Below, piece after piece: positions 10,376 through 21,312 of a stretch of DNA of 64,000 nucleotides; position 1 is the stretch's first letter, and the number at the start of each line of letters is the position of its first letter. This stretch comes from Mercenaria mercenaria (Eukaryota; Mollusca; Bivalvia; Venerida; Veneridae), in contig NC_069376.1 of the NCBI RefSeq assembly GCF_021730395.1, positions 18,819,001-18,883,000 of the forward strand. Reading direction: 5' to 3'. The notes beneath the pieces are model-generated. The model did not search any database. It had not been told where the DNA came from and saw nothing but the letters and a program-made list of their open reading frames with translations. The position numbers were made by a program, and so were the translations under genes.

Positions 10376-12404
10376 AGCAGCCTAAGAAAAAGGACCCACA
10401 ATCCTATCAGTTGATCTTTTTTACTGTAAATGTCGGTTTATGCTTACGGGTATGGATCTCCAGTTGGCCTTGTTCCTGCGAATAGAGACTTTTTCAGTCC
10501 TACGTGTTCAACAAGTGGAAAATGCACAACTAATGTCCGACGAGTATACTGATGCTAGAAAATAATTCCCATTTTACTTTTAAAGTTAGTCATAAAATGT
10601 AGTTGCATGTTTGTGTGATATTTACAGTTGTGTTGAAAACTTTGGACTGATCACCATTTCGTTGCTGACCCTCGTTCCTTTAATTACATTTAGCACTACT
10701 GCCCCTTTATTAAATAATTCCAACATAGCGGTAAAGAGCTGTCACCCTATGAGGTATATTATTACCCCTTCAAAAACGTTGACGTTACACGTGCATTCAT
10801 GTGTACAAATAATATAAAGTATACACAGAGGATATTACATTAGTGACTTTGCATATTGAATTTATTAAACCAGTTAGTTAAAAATAAATAAAATGCGAGG
10901 TTCTGTCGAGCATTTTATCAAATTAATCAACGAGTTTAATAAACTCAGTATGAAAAGACGAAGATGTAATATTTTTCATCACGTGTAAGCTTTTACTGCT
11001 GTACCATATACGTGTCTTCTTTCTTGTTACCTATTATGCACCAGATCAGTCCGACCAACGTTTCATATACCTAAAACGACGTCAACATCAAAACTTTATT
11101 ACACTCTGAATGATGCAATGCCACAATTATTAACTCCCACGACGTCAAACGTGATAACAGGGAATTAAATTGATACAATATCACAGTACTATGAACAATC
11201 ATAAAATGGAGATAAGGGATATTCCCGCTGCTAAAATGTACGTCTTATACTTTCATTATGAAATATAAACCTCAAACTAAATTAATGTATGCCACTCATT
11301 TTCCCGCAGGTGTCTCAGTAATGACGTCACATCTGTAAACACAGTCTCTGGTCCGTAAAAAGAAGCACCGGGAATCTTTTGTATTCTACCTTACGCAATA
11401 ATCTGACACTTCTCGATATGTTTTCCTTCGAGGAGGCCTTTATAATGAACCCCCCCCCCCACACACACACACAAACAAGACAACAACAACAACACCCCCC
11501 CAACCCCCCAAAAAAACAACAACAAAACAATGTACTACTCTTAACTTTTAAAATAGATCACTTTTTTTCAAGTACAGAGCACTTAAACACAATAAGCAAC
11601 AACAATATTACTATCCCAAAATGAGTCAAGCAGTAAATAACATGCTATAAAATAACATACCACAAAGTCGACAGTGAACCGAAGTGTCATAAGTTGGAAA
11701 AAAAAAGTCTTCCTGTTTCTAATGATAAAACACTGAATCAGTTACAGCAGAAATATTGAAGTAAGTGGCAGATGCGTTCTTTATACTCTTATTTAAAAGA
11801 AAAAACACGTTTACACTTAAACAATCAGGCCAAGACAAATTGGACCTATGTTTTCGCGTTCTCGGGAGGAAAAGTTTCCGGATGTCTGATCGAAAAAAAA
11901 AACAACAACAACAGCAACAACAACAACAAACCCCGAAAATACTAACACCACAGAGTTAGTTATACATGTATTAAAGTTTTAATTCTGTCATATTTTGATA
12001 TTTTCTTGGGGTGAAAAGCTACCAGTTACAAAAATGCCGTCAACAGATGAAAACAGTGTTTTTATTAGAAATCTAGTCACTTTACTTTGCTAAAATTTTT
12101 TCGAATTGATTTGTTTTTATACTTTGTTGTTAAAATCACGTATTGTGTCAAGACGATATCATCGATAAAAAAAGAAAAGAAGATCGTTTTGTTTCTTATG
12201 GGATACAGGGTTTTCCCTGCCTATTAGGTGTTTCTAGAAAATAAAGGAGACCCTTAACAAATATCCGATTTTGTATAACCTAATTTAACACTATTATTTG
12301 TCAAATAGCAATGTTAGGTATCTCAAAAAGTTTCAAAAGGCACACGGTATCTCTGACCTGTTTTTCTACAAATATTTAATGTACTGCTGTTTATAGCCTA
12401 AGGT
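10376..12404. other. Intergenic, low-complexity patches
   Basis: No gene recognised. It holds a poly-C/(CA)n/(CAA)n stretch at 11449-11525, poly-A/(CAA)n at 11894-11930, and otherwise unique AT-rich sequence. ORFs overlapping the simple repeats are low-complexity and rejected. Confidence 0.45.
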
Positions 12405-12695
12405 GTTCCCGGTATCCTAAATTTTTATCCCGACCCTAAATGTTTTTATGGCCTTGGATATATTTTATATTTTTTTTTAACAAAAAGTTACTAAACAAAT
12501 CCACTTACTGGTGCTCTAAAGGCCCCGTATTTTGTATTTTTTTTGACGCAAAAATAATTTACGAAAAGTCCCACATAATAATAATAATAATGATGAAAAA
12601 ACAAATAAATAAAAAATAAATAAATACCGACCTACCTACCCTAATTGTTTTGAGCATGTTACCGGAAACAACCAATTCTTTTACGCCTAACCTGC
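12405..12695. mobile_element. MITE B copy 2, (ATA)n/(AAAT)n variant
   Basis: Starts at GCCTAAGGTGTTCCCGGTA and ends at TACCGGAAACAACC plus TTTTACGCCTAA. The internal GACCTACCTACCCTAAT motif is preserved. The central poly-A of copy 1 is replaced by (ATA)n and AAATAAAT at about 12570-12626. It lies at the left edge of the duplicated block shared with SDR copy 4. Confidence 0.55.
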
Positions 12696-13429
12696 ATTTA
12701 AGCGGTCAGCTGTGTATTGCGTGGCCCTGCTTAGAACTCTCACCTTCTGGTCCGACTGTTGTTTTTTCTTATGAACATAATAAGCATAATTAAGCTGATG
12801 TCCTATACCGAACACCTGGTTATTGTGGTTATTGTGGCCACTTTCAGTCAGCCCCTTCGATGACCTCTATAAACAGGTTAAACTGTACTCGTTTGTTGTT
12901 GATGAACGCCAGATGAACGTGTTATATTAACTCTTTTATAACCACATTAAGATGATAGTTTTCACTTCACCTGTGAATAAGTAGCGATAAAAGATAAGAT
13001 GCACTTATTTCTTATTGGTAATGCATGTAACCTGAATTATTTCTAACGAAGCGTTAGAAAAACAACACCTTGATTTTGTGGAGAGCTATAAACGGCGCTT
13101 TGAAAGAACTTTGTAGAAACTGCAAGAAAAAAAAAATAGATATAACCAGTTGCTACAAGGCGCCACCTGGTTTAACTCTTTTAAATCATTATGATGTAAA
13201 GAACGGTGCGTAATAAGGACTATAAAAATACACTTTAGCTTATGTGGTGTGACGTATTTTGATGCCTAAGGTATTTTGTTTCTATATACATAATCTAAAT
13301 CTTGTTTCTCAGTAATTTCTTGTATCGTAACTACACCGTTAGTTGTCTGATTTTACTGAATTGTAGGAAACAAACACAAGTACCACGTTTTTGCTTTTGC
13401 CTATTTCTACATTTTAACGTTAACAAAAG

Positions 13430-13640
13430 ATAGGTAAGGGTAGATTTCCCGGAAGCACAGAGCACCCCAAACACAGCCATACAGACATGCATCGCAAAGT
13501 GTGCCCGCAACAAAAGAATCTGTAACGGAAAAATACTGAAAACGAGTTGCTTCAACAAGTACATTTTGATTATATGCAAAATATGGAAAAAGGGAAGTTG
13601 GGATGTAAGGGTTAGATAAATGGGTAGGGTGTTGGTGAAA
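13430..13640 (+). repeat. Interspersed repeat F copy
   Basis: Contains TTTCCCGGAAGCACAG, CATCGCAAAG, TGTAACGGAAAAATA and AACAAGTACATTTTG. It matches 31146-31330 (its paralogous position) and, inverted, 50974-51190, where it is an insertion. A fragment recurs at 13697-13740. Class unknown, non-coding. Confidence 0.5.
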
Positions 13641-14590
13641 GGATAAATGTTTTAACATCCTAAAACGCAGACAGAAATAGATAAAAAATAATAAATGTTA
13701 AGGGTAGATTTCCTGGAAACACATAACATCCCAATAAGCCATAAGACTTTTTATTTGGCTGTTAATATTTATACAGTGCAACTTCAGCCAATGGGTTTAA
13801 TTTTAAAAATCTTCATTGTGCATTAGGCTTGCGGGACACTGGAACGAGCCGTCGTGTTATTTACGTATATTATTTTCTTCTTAAGGTTAGAAGTGTTCAT
13901 AAGAGCATCCCGATATTTTCTGTTCCACGGACTACAATATAATGAAATGTCTGTTTCTCTTTTTGCACTTGTCCAAATATGAATATTGTATATGTGGATC
14001 TCATATGAAATTGATGACAGGAACTTAACACATTATATTTTGTATATTACAAAATGTTACCACACATGTGTAGTTAATTTGTATATTTTACTGAATTTGT
14101 GACGTCATTTATGGCAAAAATATTTGGTAGATCTATTGTTACAATGATTGTGTTATTGCAATTTGTCATTTTGAACTTTCTGTCGTTACTAAGTGACCCG
14201 GAAGCGTACAATACGTGTATTGTCATAAAGTAAGTACATCCATTGTCGTGACATGTTGAACATAGGATACAATGTCACTATTTTGGTCATAATGGTGTAC
14301 TTCCTTAACGTTAAACGTTACCTATTATACTAATTTGTTTTCCCGTGTGAATTCGAATAAATTACATGGTTTCATTTGCATTCATATCAGTGCAAAACAA
14401 ACGATGTATTTTCTCGATCTTGTATACATAATATGACTAACCTTAATCAGTTTCATAAACCGTCGATCAAACCCTTTAAAACCGAGTTATCAAAACTACC
14501 GACATAAAATATAGTGCAAGTATTTTTAACGAGTTTAAAATAAGAAAGATTCTAATTTCTTTTTCTTTTTTTTAATCACGGATGAAAGTT

Positions 14591-14763
14591 ACTGATACAT
14601 TATGTGGGGAAGTTGGCAGTTACTTGCGGAGAACAGGTTTGTACTGGTACAGAACCCAGGAACACTGGTTAGGTTAACTGCCCGCCGTTTAATACATGAC
14701 TGAAATACAGTTGAAAAACGGCGTTAAACCCAAAACAAACAAACAAACAAAACTGATACATTA
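14591..14763 (+). mobile_element. Short SINE with 12-bp target-site duplication
   Basis: The element spans 14603-14751 and is flanked by a perfect direct repeat ACTGATACATTA (14591-14602 and 14752-14763). It ends in GTTGAAAAACGGCGTTAAACC and a (CAAA)n tail. This 3' end is characteristic of abundant bivalve SINEs (RUDI-like, from memory). The paralogous block near 32180 has the uninterrupted site TTATTGATACATCAAATGG, so the insertion happened after the duplication or only in this copy. Confidence 0.75.
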
Positions 14764-15039
14764 AATAGAGTACTCTTACAATGACTTATATCAGCTTTCT
14801 GAAAAAGACAATTTGCATTTTCTGAAATGCTTCAAAACATCACAAAACGCAAGGAAATCATAATGGTTTAAACACTTCACCATATTAACTTTCAGATAAA
14901 TTTCACATCTCCTAAATGATAATTATATGCACGCTCAAAATAATTGGTAGTTTTACAGTGAAGATGCTGGGAAAATATTTCATCTTAACAGTAAAAGGGT
15001 TAAAGGTAAGACCGTGTTGAAATTTATCTCTACGAATAT

Positions 15040-15085
15040 ATGCAAGAATCTTCACTGGTTTTCCTCATTGTTTCGGTGTAGCTCA
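15040..15085 (+). promoter_or_regulatory. Conserved proximal 5' block of SDR copy 2
   Basis: The string ATATGCAAGAATCTTCACTGG followed by TTTTCCTCATTGTTTCGGTG (overlapping halves of one stretch) recurs upstream of copies 4 (32461-32505), 3 (20525-20575) and 6 (47880-47940), even where the neighbouring sequence differs. It may hold a promoter or leader exon. This is inferred only from conservation. Confidence 0.3.
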
Positions 15086-15555
15086 CGGCAGCTTGTCTGG
15101 TGTGACTTAAAGATTACGGACCTTTTTACCCGTGTGAACAGGTAGGCTTCGTGTCGACTTACGCTTTGTTTGATAAAAAGTTTTTTCTCTTCAGCTTCTT
15201 TAAGTGACAGACATCAGCGACGACAGTGACAAACGTTTTCTTGTTTATAATCTACGGACATACTAATGTTTGTCGGATACTGCAGATTAAGTAATATTCG
15301 CGATAGTTTAAATTTCGCTAACTTTCGCGAATAATGCCATTCGTGAATACAAAATATTCGTGAATAATCATCTGCATTATGTCCTCAAACACAAACACTC
15401 GTGTTTCGCGAGTTCTCAACACCGTGAATTAGGCTAAATAAAGACCACGCTGAAACTACCTTGTCTACAGTATAACAATTTTGAATTTGGTTTGCATAAT
15501 TGAATACTGGATATTATTATTTTTAGGTATACTAGTATCACAAGAACAGTGAACC

Positions 15556-16530
15556 ATGGGTAGCAGAGCATCATTTCCAGTCGTGCCAATTTCCAATGAT
15601 CGAGTCTTCATAGTGACGGGAGCAAATACAGGAATAGGGTATGAGATCGCTAAATGGTGCGCCATGATGGGAGCTACTGTAATCCTAGCTTGCCGGTCAG
15701 AGGATCGAGCTAGAAAAGCCATGGAGACTATGCAAGAGGAGTTTAAAACAGAAAAAGCGAAAGGAACTAAGGGTTTGACTGGAAGTCCGAATCTTGCAAT
15801 TGAATTCATGAAACTGGACCTTGCATCGTTTCAGTCAGTGGTAGAATTTTGTGAAGAATTTAAGAAAAGTGGTCGCCAGCTTCATGTGTTGTTTTGTAAT
15901 GCGGGTCTTGGATTTGGTCCATATAAACAAAGTGGAGACGGACTTGAAATGATGTTGCAGGTGAATTACTTGAGTCATTTCATCATAATTGCAAAATTCC
16001 TATCAATAATGCGACAGTCTGGACCTGATTGCCGTATAATACTGATGTCCAGCAAAGCTCACGAGATTGGGAACTTTGACATCACAACAATGAATTACAC
16101 GGACACTGCCGAAAAGTTTCCTGGTCTGGATTACTACGGACGATCAAAGCTTTACCAAATCATGCAAACATTGGCAATGTCACGGCGGCTTAAAGATTCG
16201 AACATTACGATAAATTGCATGCATCCAGGGGTTGTTGAAACGGAGTTGTGGCGTGAGATGGACTCATGCATTGTAAGATGTCTTATAGGATTCTCTCGCA
16301 AGTGTGGTACTCTGAGAACATCCTTAGAAGGGGCAACTACAGGCATTGACCTAGCGACCAACCCTAAACGTGCAGGAGTTTCGGGACATTATTGGATAGA
16401 CTGTAAAATCGTTACGTCAACAATTACGTCACGTAATGAACAGAAACAGGAGGCATTGTGGAAAGCAACATTTCCGTTTATAGAACAGTACCTTACAGAA
16501 ACGGAAATTGCTGAACTGGAACGAGAGTGA
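15556..16530 (+). CDS. SDR copy 2, retinol dehydrogenase/WWOX-like oxidoreductase
   Basis: A 324-residue single-exon classical SDR, expected to be an NADP(H)-dependent oxidoreductase of retinoid- or steroid-like substrates. The cofactor motif TGANTGIG is at 21-28, CRS at 46-48, DL at 88-89, NAG at 115-117, Asn137, Ser165/166, Tyr194 and Lys198, followed by HPG at 223-225. The start lies in GAACAGTGAACCATGG, a good animal initiation context shared by most copies. It is preceded by TATTATTTTTAG (acceptor-like) at 15515-15526. The N-terminus MGSRASF fits N-myristoylation. Residues GPYKQ and LWREMDSC group it with copies 3 and 6, although its distal flanks match copy 4, so it looks recombinant. 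AATAAA at 16552 lies 22 bases past the stop. Confidence 0.95.
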   Translation: MGSRASFPVVPISNDRVFIVTGANTGIGYEIAKWCAMMGATVILACRSEDRARKAMETMQEEFKTEKAKGTKGLTGSPNLAIEFMKLDLASFQSVVEFCEEFKKSGRQLHVLFCNAGLGFGPYKQSGDGLEMMLQVNYLSHFIIIAKFLSIMRQSGPDCRIILMSSKAHEIGNFDITTMNYTDTAEKFPGLDYYGRSKLYQIMQTLAMSRRLKDSNITINCMHPGVVETELWREMDSCIVRCLIGFSRKCGTLRTSLEGATTGIDLATNPKRAGVSGHYWIDCKIVTSTITSRNEQKQEALWKATFPFIEQYLTETEIAELERE

Positions 16531-16548
16531 TTTTCTCTGTGTTTTAAT

Positions 16549-16742
16549 GGAAATAAAATCTGTAAATAGATCCTTTGGAAGCATAGAATGCAACCAAGCA
16601 GAATATTAGCAGACTCGGTTTGATTTAGTATGTTCATGAGAGGTAATGAAATGTGCAACACCTCTCACACCCCTTAGCACCGGCCTAAGCAGAACGCTAT
16701 TACACATCTATTGAATGGACACAATGATCTGAAAGGAAATAA
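16549..16742. mobile_element. ~178-bp insertion in the 3' UTR, 8-bp direct repeats
   Basis: The segment 16557-16734 is flanked by GGAAATAA at 16549-16556 and 16735-16742. Copies 4 and 5 carry the same segment after their stop codons. Copies 3 and 6 read straight through as AATGGAATAATTTCC. A related sequence (GCAACACCTCT... CCCTTAGCACCGG... CTTAAG) occurs inverted at about 58975-59085, so this is a dispersed element. An 8-base duplication would suit a hAT-like element, but clear TIRs are not seen. Confidence 0.5.
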
Positions 16743-18569
16743 TTTCCTATCATCTATTTCGTGGTTCTTAATAATATGTTGAAATAGAATGATAGACCAC
16801 ATCCAACTAAATATAATGTTTTCGGTGAATTATTTTGTAAAAGGCGTAAGGAATATCTTTTGAACAATTTCTATCTTAGTGAGAAACTGTCGAAGTTGTG
16901 ACTAATTGCATGTGCACATAATCAAAGTACTGAGAGGACTGATGGGGGCAATGCTTTGCAGTTTCAAGACTTGATGTAAGCCATTCATGTCAGGGAAGTA
17001 CATCTATCTATCTATCTTCCGTAACCGTCGAACCCCTTGCGGGGACGTAGACGTTTTACAGGCATTATGTAATGCACTTGTGTGTGGCATTAAATGGAGT
17101 GGTCACAACTTTAACAGTGCACAATAATAAAATTTATTAATTTTATGTTCAATACACTTCTGTATTTTATTCAAAAGGTAAAGATAAAAAATCTAGTCTT
17201 GTTCAATAGCAGTTGTTCATCGACAAACAAAAACCTTTCATTGCTAGGTTTGATAAAATGTAAAAGAAAAAGCTATACAATGTATTTCAATTTCTTCAGT
17301 ACTTCTGTTTGTACTCTATGTCCTGACATGTGTTCTTGACAGTCTAACAGAAACAGGCAAACTCTGTAACACTTTATGAAAGTTTGGAAAGAAAGTCAAA
17401 ATATTCCAATATGTGAAAGTTTAAAGGAACAGGATTTCCTTGACCTGACATTGAAAAAACCTGTCTATATTTTCTAATGTGTACAATACTTATCAATTTA
17501 AAAAATCAGGAATGTTTTTGTTACAAATAAGCATCATTTTAATAAGAAGTCGTCATAAGTTAACACACACACACCTGTAAAAATATTTTTTATAGATCTA
17601 CCTTTTTCCATTCCAACTATTGCTAATATTCAGTAACTGTTTTCTTAAAAACATACATGATATATATTGCTATTATCATTCATATTGTTTATGTTTGTGG
17701 ATCAAAATAACATTGTCTATTTCAATTTTAGGTTATTTGATATACACCTGAATTTCAGACTATCAATATCATAATATAAGAAATACATTAAACACTATGA
17801 AAACCGTGATTTGTCATATCAATGAACCTACCGAACTGGCGTATACAGTTAGGTTCGAGTAAATTAGGATACGAAACGCCCGTGGAAAAAGAACAAGATT
17901 TCTGGTGGTTCTGCCTTCGAATATCACCATCAGAAACCATTTGCACCCTCAGATAGATGAAATACATTAAACTGGTAACATAAATGTACATCTGCAGGGA
18001 TAATTACCAAGAAAATGAGGCCAAAATATAACGGGCACCTTCGGCAAGTTATCATCGTGGAATGGCTGATTATGTCCCGTAGCAAAATTTAGCCGGTCTG
18101 AAAAATGATAAAATACGTATATGTACGCGCAATTATAACAGTATTTAGCGGACTCTTTACGTTAAACGATAATTTTCTTGCAGATAAATACCATTTGATC
18201 AGCGTATATGGCGTTTTTTGATATAAAACTCTGGGAATGAATTTTTTCTTCGGTCCTTTTTCAAGGATTTTCCGAACATTATACGTCATATACATAATGT
18301 TCTGATCTTTAGACTAAAGAATCGGGGACATGTTCAGTTTGGGAAATGCTGTACTTTTCCAGAATAAGCGCGTTTCTATTGGCCCTATAGTGAGGTCGGA
18401 TTTCTGGAAAAAGTAAAAAAATATCTCCCCTGATTTGCGGTGGCGTGGTGGTTGCTGTTGAACTTACTGCATGCGTGCAAGATTCCGATGCAATAACTTT
18501 TGACAACATCTCTATGGATTCAAACCTTCCCTAGATGACATGTATATTCAGGATGCTCTCTCCAATTTA
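16743..18569. other. 3' flank of SDR copy 2 and unique intergenic DNA
   Basis: Similarity to the 3' flanks of the other copies fades near 16915. A hairpin CCCCTTGCGGGG lies at about 17033-17044 within CGTAACCGTCGAACC. The remainder (17100-18569) is AT-rich, without recognised genes; ORFs there are short and featureless. Confidence 0.4.
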
Positions 18570-19251
18570 CAGTGCATATCCATATCGACGGACTCTTTGC
18601 GAAATCTGCTATATCGGCGGTTTCTTTGCGTCGACACCGGCTAGCTTTTGCTATAAACAGTGCCCAGGTTGGTATGGGAGGCGAAGAATCGAGCTGCCAT
18701 CCATGATCATAGGTATGTTGCTCAAAAATAAGTAGAGCACGGAACATTAAACTGTCTTTTCTATGTTTTGTAGTTTACTTTTTAATTATCAGCGATTTTG
18801 CTCGCAACTCGATGAAATCTGTTGATGGTGTACTGACATGGAACACTAGCCCGACTTTTTCCACAGTCTTTAACCAGTTTTTGCTTTGATATCATATATA
18901 TCAAGCGCACTATTTGTATTCATTCATCAATATTCTCCCAAATAATAAAGATAAATATGCCGAAATGTAAATGGAATTTTTCAAAACCTCTTACTTTCGG
19001 TTTTGTCGTCGCACCGACGGTCTCTCTGCATACCAGTCTTTTTTTTCTTTTTTGATGCACAGACAGGCTCTCTGCATTACGCACAGAGAGGCTCTATGCT
19101 AATAACTAGCTTATAGCTTAATCAATTTGGTGTGTATATCTGACTTTTTATAGCTGCCAACCTGTTTATAGCAAAGAATCGCCGGTGCCGAAGCAAGAAA
19201 CCGCCGATAAAGCATATTTCGCAAAGAGTCCGCCGATATGGATATGCACCG
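18570..19251. mobile_element. Foldback (long-TIR) element
   Basis: The left arm 18570-18672 is mirrored by the right arm 19157-19251. The left arm holds GGACTCTTTGCGAAAT, TATCGGCGGTTTCTT and TTTGCTATAAACAG, each with its reverse complement in the right arm. The ~480-base centre contains repeats of CAGAGAGGCTCT type near 19060-19100. No transposase is encoded. The two 66-75-residue ORFs on opposite strands at 18520-18747 arise from the arm and are not genes. Confidence 0.7.
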
Positions 19252-20354
19252 TGCATGCAATTGTGTATTAAATTTTTAGTTACTATTTGAAATTCAATTC
19301 ATTTTTATGCAACTTGTGTTGACAACACATTTTGATTTACGATTTACAGCTGATTTCGAGATCAAAATATATAATTATACATAATACAAATGTATACAAT
19401 CATGAATAAGGACGGTCCGACCAAGTACATGAATACGCCTTTAAGCTTAAAAATGTTCTTAATAGTTGGTGTAAACAGAAGTAATCTGTTCATGGTTGAT
19501 TTTACGAATTCAAACAATGAGAGAAAAAATCTTCTGCCGATTATTAGATTAGATAATATGATAATTATAAAAGATAAAACTGTCAAATTAAATTCCCCTA
19601 ACCAAATAAGTCATAAATTCAAACTGACGAATAAGTAATGAATTTTTTACTGCCTATTCTATTTCAAGTAAAACACTGTTTTATTATTATTATTATTATT
19701 ATTTTGTTGTATAGTATTAATTTTTATAAATAACATATTTCTTGAAAATATTTTCTTAGACATGTGAAAAGTATTTCATTTCAGCCCTGCATTTTCTGAA
19801 ATAATATTTTAGAAATAACACCTGCACGGAAAAGATATTTTAACAGATCGGAATCGGGATCTATAGGATGTTGCCGCATATTTATAGATTCGCCTACTGA
19901 TAAACGGTAGCGATCACCGCAAACTGATAAAGTTTCTCCATAATACACATCCGCAACGCTGTCGAGGCACGGCGATGAAAAAATCAATAATCTGTCGGCT
20001 TATCAGTGGCGTTGCAATTCCTTAGTAGTTGCTATTTTCACGCAGAATCAAGAACACATTTTTATTTGAGCGTATTGAAACTAGTTACTGGATTTCAGAA
20101 TAGGTCACATGATCAAAACAAGTGTCGGTTTCAGAATCGATCACGTGATCAAATCATGCGTCTTTATTATTCTTACGCTTAGGTAGATCTATTATAATTT
20201 ATATTTATAATGCAGTTTAGTTTTCTTCAGATACTGTTGTAAATATAAAATGTGTGGATCTATAATTGCAAAATGCAATATTAAAGTTATGTTTGGTAAA
20301 TACTTTGGACCTTGTTTCCTGTTTGTTGTCAGGATGGTCATAAGCTAGACAATA
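19252..20354. other. Intergenic with (TTA)n microsatellite
   Basis: AT-rich; (TTA)n at about 19680-19704. The ORFs at 19362-19638 on both strands and at 19781-19987 have no recognisable domain, and I do not support them as genes. A CACATGATCAAA/CACGTGATCAAA pair at about 20105-20155 is a short direct repeat. Confidence 0.4.
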
Positions 20355-20485
20355 TCACTGGTAGATGGAGCGGATGGAAATATCTGGGCGTCTGGTAATT
20401 GTTTTGCAGTAACTCGATAGAGCCTCGTTACCGGCTAAGCAGGTATCCTCGAGCCAGATATTTCAATCGCACCTTCAACCAGTGA
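20355..20485. mobile_element. Short palindromic MITE C, copy 1
   Basis: The left end TCACTGGTAGATGGAGCGG and the right end CACCTTCAACCAGTGA are inverted, with GAAATATCTGG / CCAGATATTTC inside. A second copy at 47728-47842 lies at the corresponding place upstream of SDR copy 6, so it was probably carried along by the duplication. Confidence 0.65.
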
Positions 20486-21312
20486 ATGAATCTTAATTAA
20501 AGTGTTGATATTTATTTCTTGGAATCTATGCAAGAATATTTTCTTACTTTCCTCATTGTTTTGATGGTGTTCATATGGATTTATTACCGGTGTATAACCA
20601 GTGCAAATAGTTAGACTTCATATTGAATAAACCGTCTTGATGGACAAAAACGTGTTTGTTTCCAGCAAAGTACAACCAAGAGTATATCTAATGAGAACTC
20701 CAATTTCTACGAACAAACTTTAAGTAGAATTTGCAACCCAATAATTTTTGTCGGATACTGTAGACTAAAATATTCGCGATGGTTTATATTCGATAATATT
20801 CGCGAATGCCACTCGCGAATTCAGAATATTCTTCACTAAGATATGGTTTACATAAATATCTTTTTAAAATGTGGAAATTCCTGATCAAATTTGTTTAACT
20901 TTTCTAGATATTTATATTAACTGTGTATGTAGAGCTACATTCATAATTAAATGTCATGCAGTAACAGTCAGTTTTAAAAACATCCAGTTTTAAGAGGAAG
21001 TACACACTTTCACTGTGATCTGCTATACATGTAGACAGCGTATTCTATTTTTAGCCTAATGCACGGTACTGTTAATACACATAAAATTGTTCATGTATTC
21101 CTTTAATCTGCATCAACTCCTTCTAAAAACCAAACAGTCATTTTTCGCGAATTTTCAACACCGCGAATAAGGCTGTTCACCTCGAAATCGCTAAATAAAA
21201 ACCACGTTGAAACTACCTTGTCTACAGTATAACAATTTTGAATCTGGTTTGCATAACTGAATACTGGATATTATTATTTTTAGGTTTACTAGTATCACAA
21301 GAACAGTGAACC
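20486..21312 (+). other. 5' flank of SDR copy 3
   Basis: 20486-20660 matches 47843-48020 before copy 6. The part nearest the gene (21160-21312) matches the proximal flank of copies 2 and 5, including CTTGTCTACAGTATAACAA, the acceptor-like TATTATTTTTAG and TATCACAAGAACAGTGAACC. TTCGCGAA-rich strings at 20770-20830 recur before copies 2 and 4 and look like a dispersed repeat. No coding region. Confidence 0.5.

Larger units (their letters stand above)
12696..15440 (+). repeat. Segmental duplication block P (5' flank of SDR copy 2)
   Basis: Collinear with 29946-32880 upstream of SDR copy 4. Shared landmarks include GCGTGGCCCTGCTTAGAAC, AATTTCTTGTATCGTAACTAC, ATTTGTGACGTCATTTA, CTAAGTGACCCGGAAGCG and ATTGTTTCGGTG. 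Copy-specific insertions interrupt the match: a SINE here (14603-14751), and about 450 bases in the other block (30691-31145). No coding region is supported; the short ORFs at 13331-13658 are not conserved as proteins. Confidence 0.7.

Noticed and set aside
11327-11624. Cys/Gly-rich and Gln/Pro-rich ORFs
   Set aside because: They arise from poly-C, (CA)n and (CAA)n runs.
15465-15809. 114-residue ORF antisense to SDR copy 2 (and equivalents at 1221, 21222, 33031, 39575, 48045)
   Set aside because: Its conservation follows from the sense coding sequence of the SDR; it carries no domain and changes length freely between copies.
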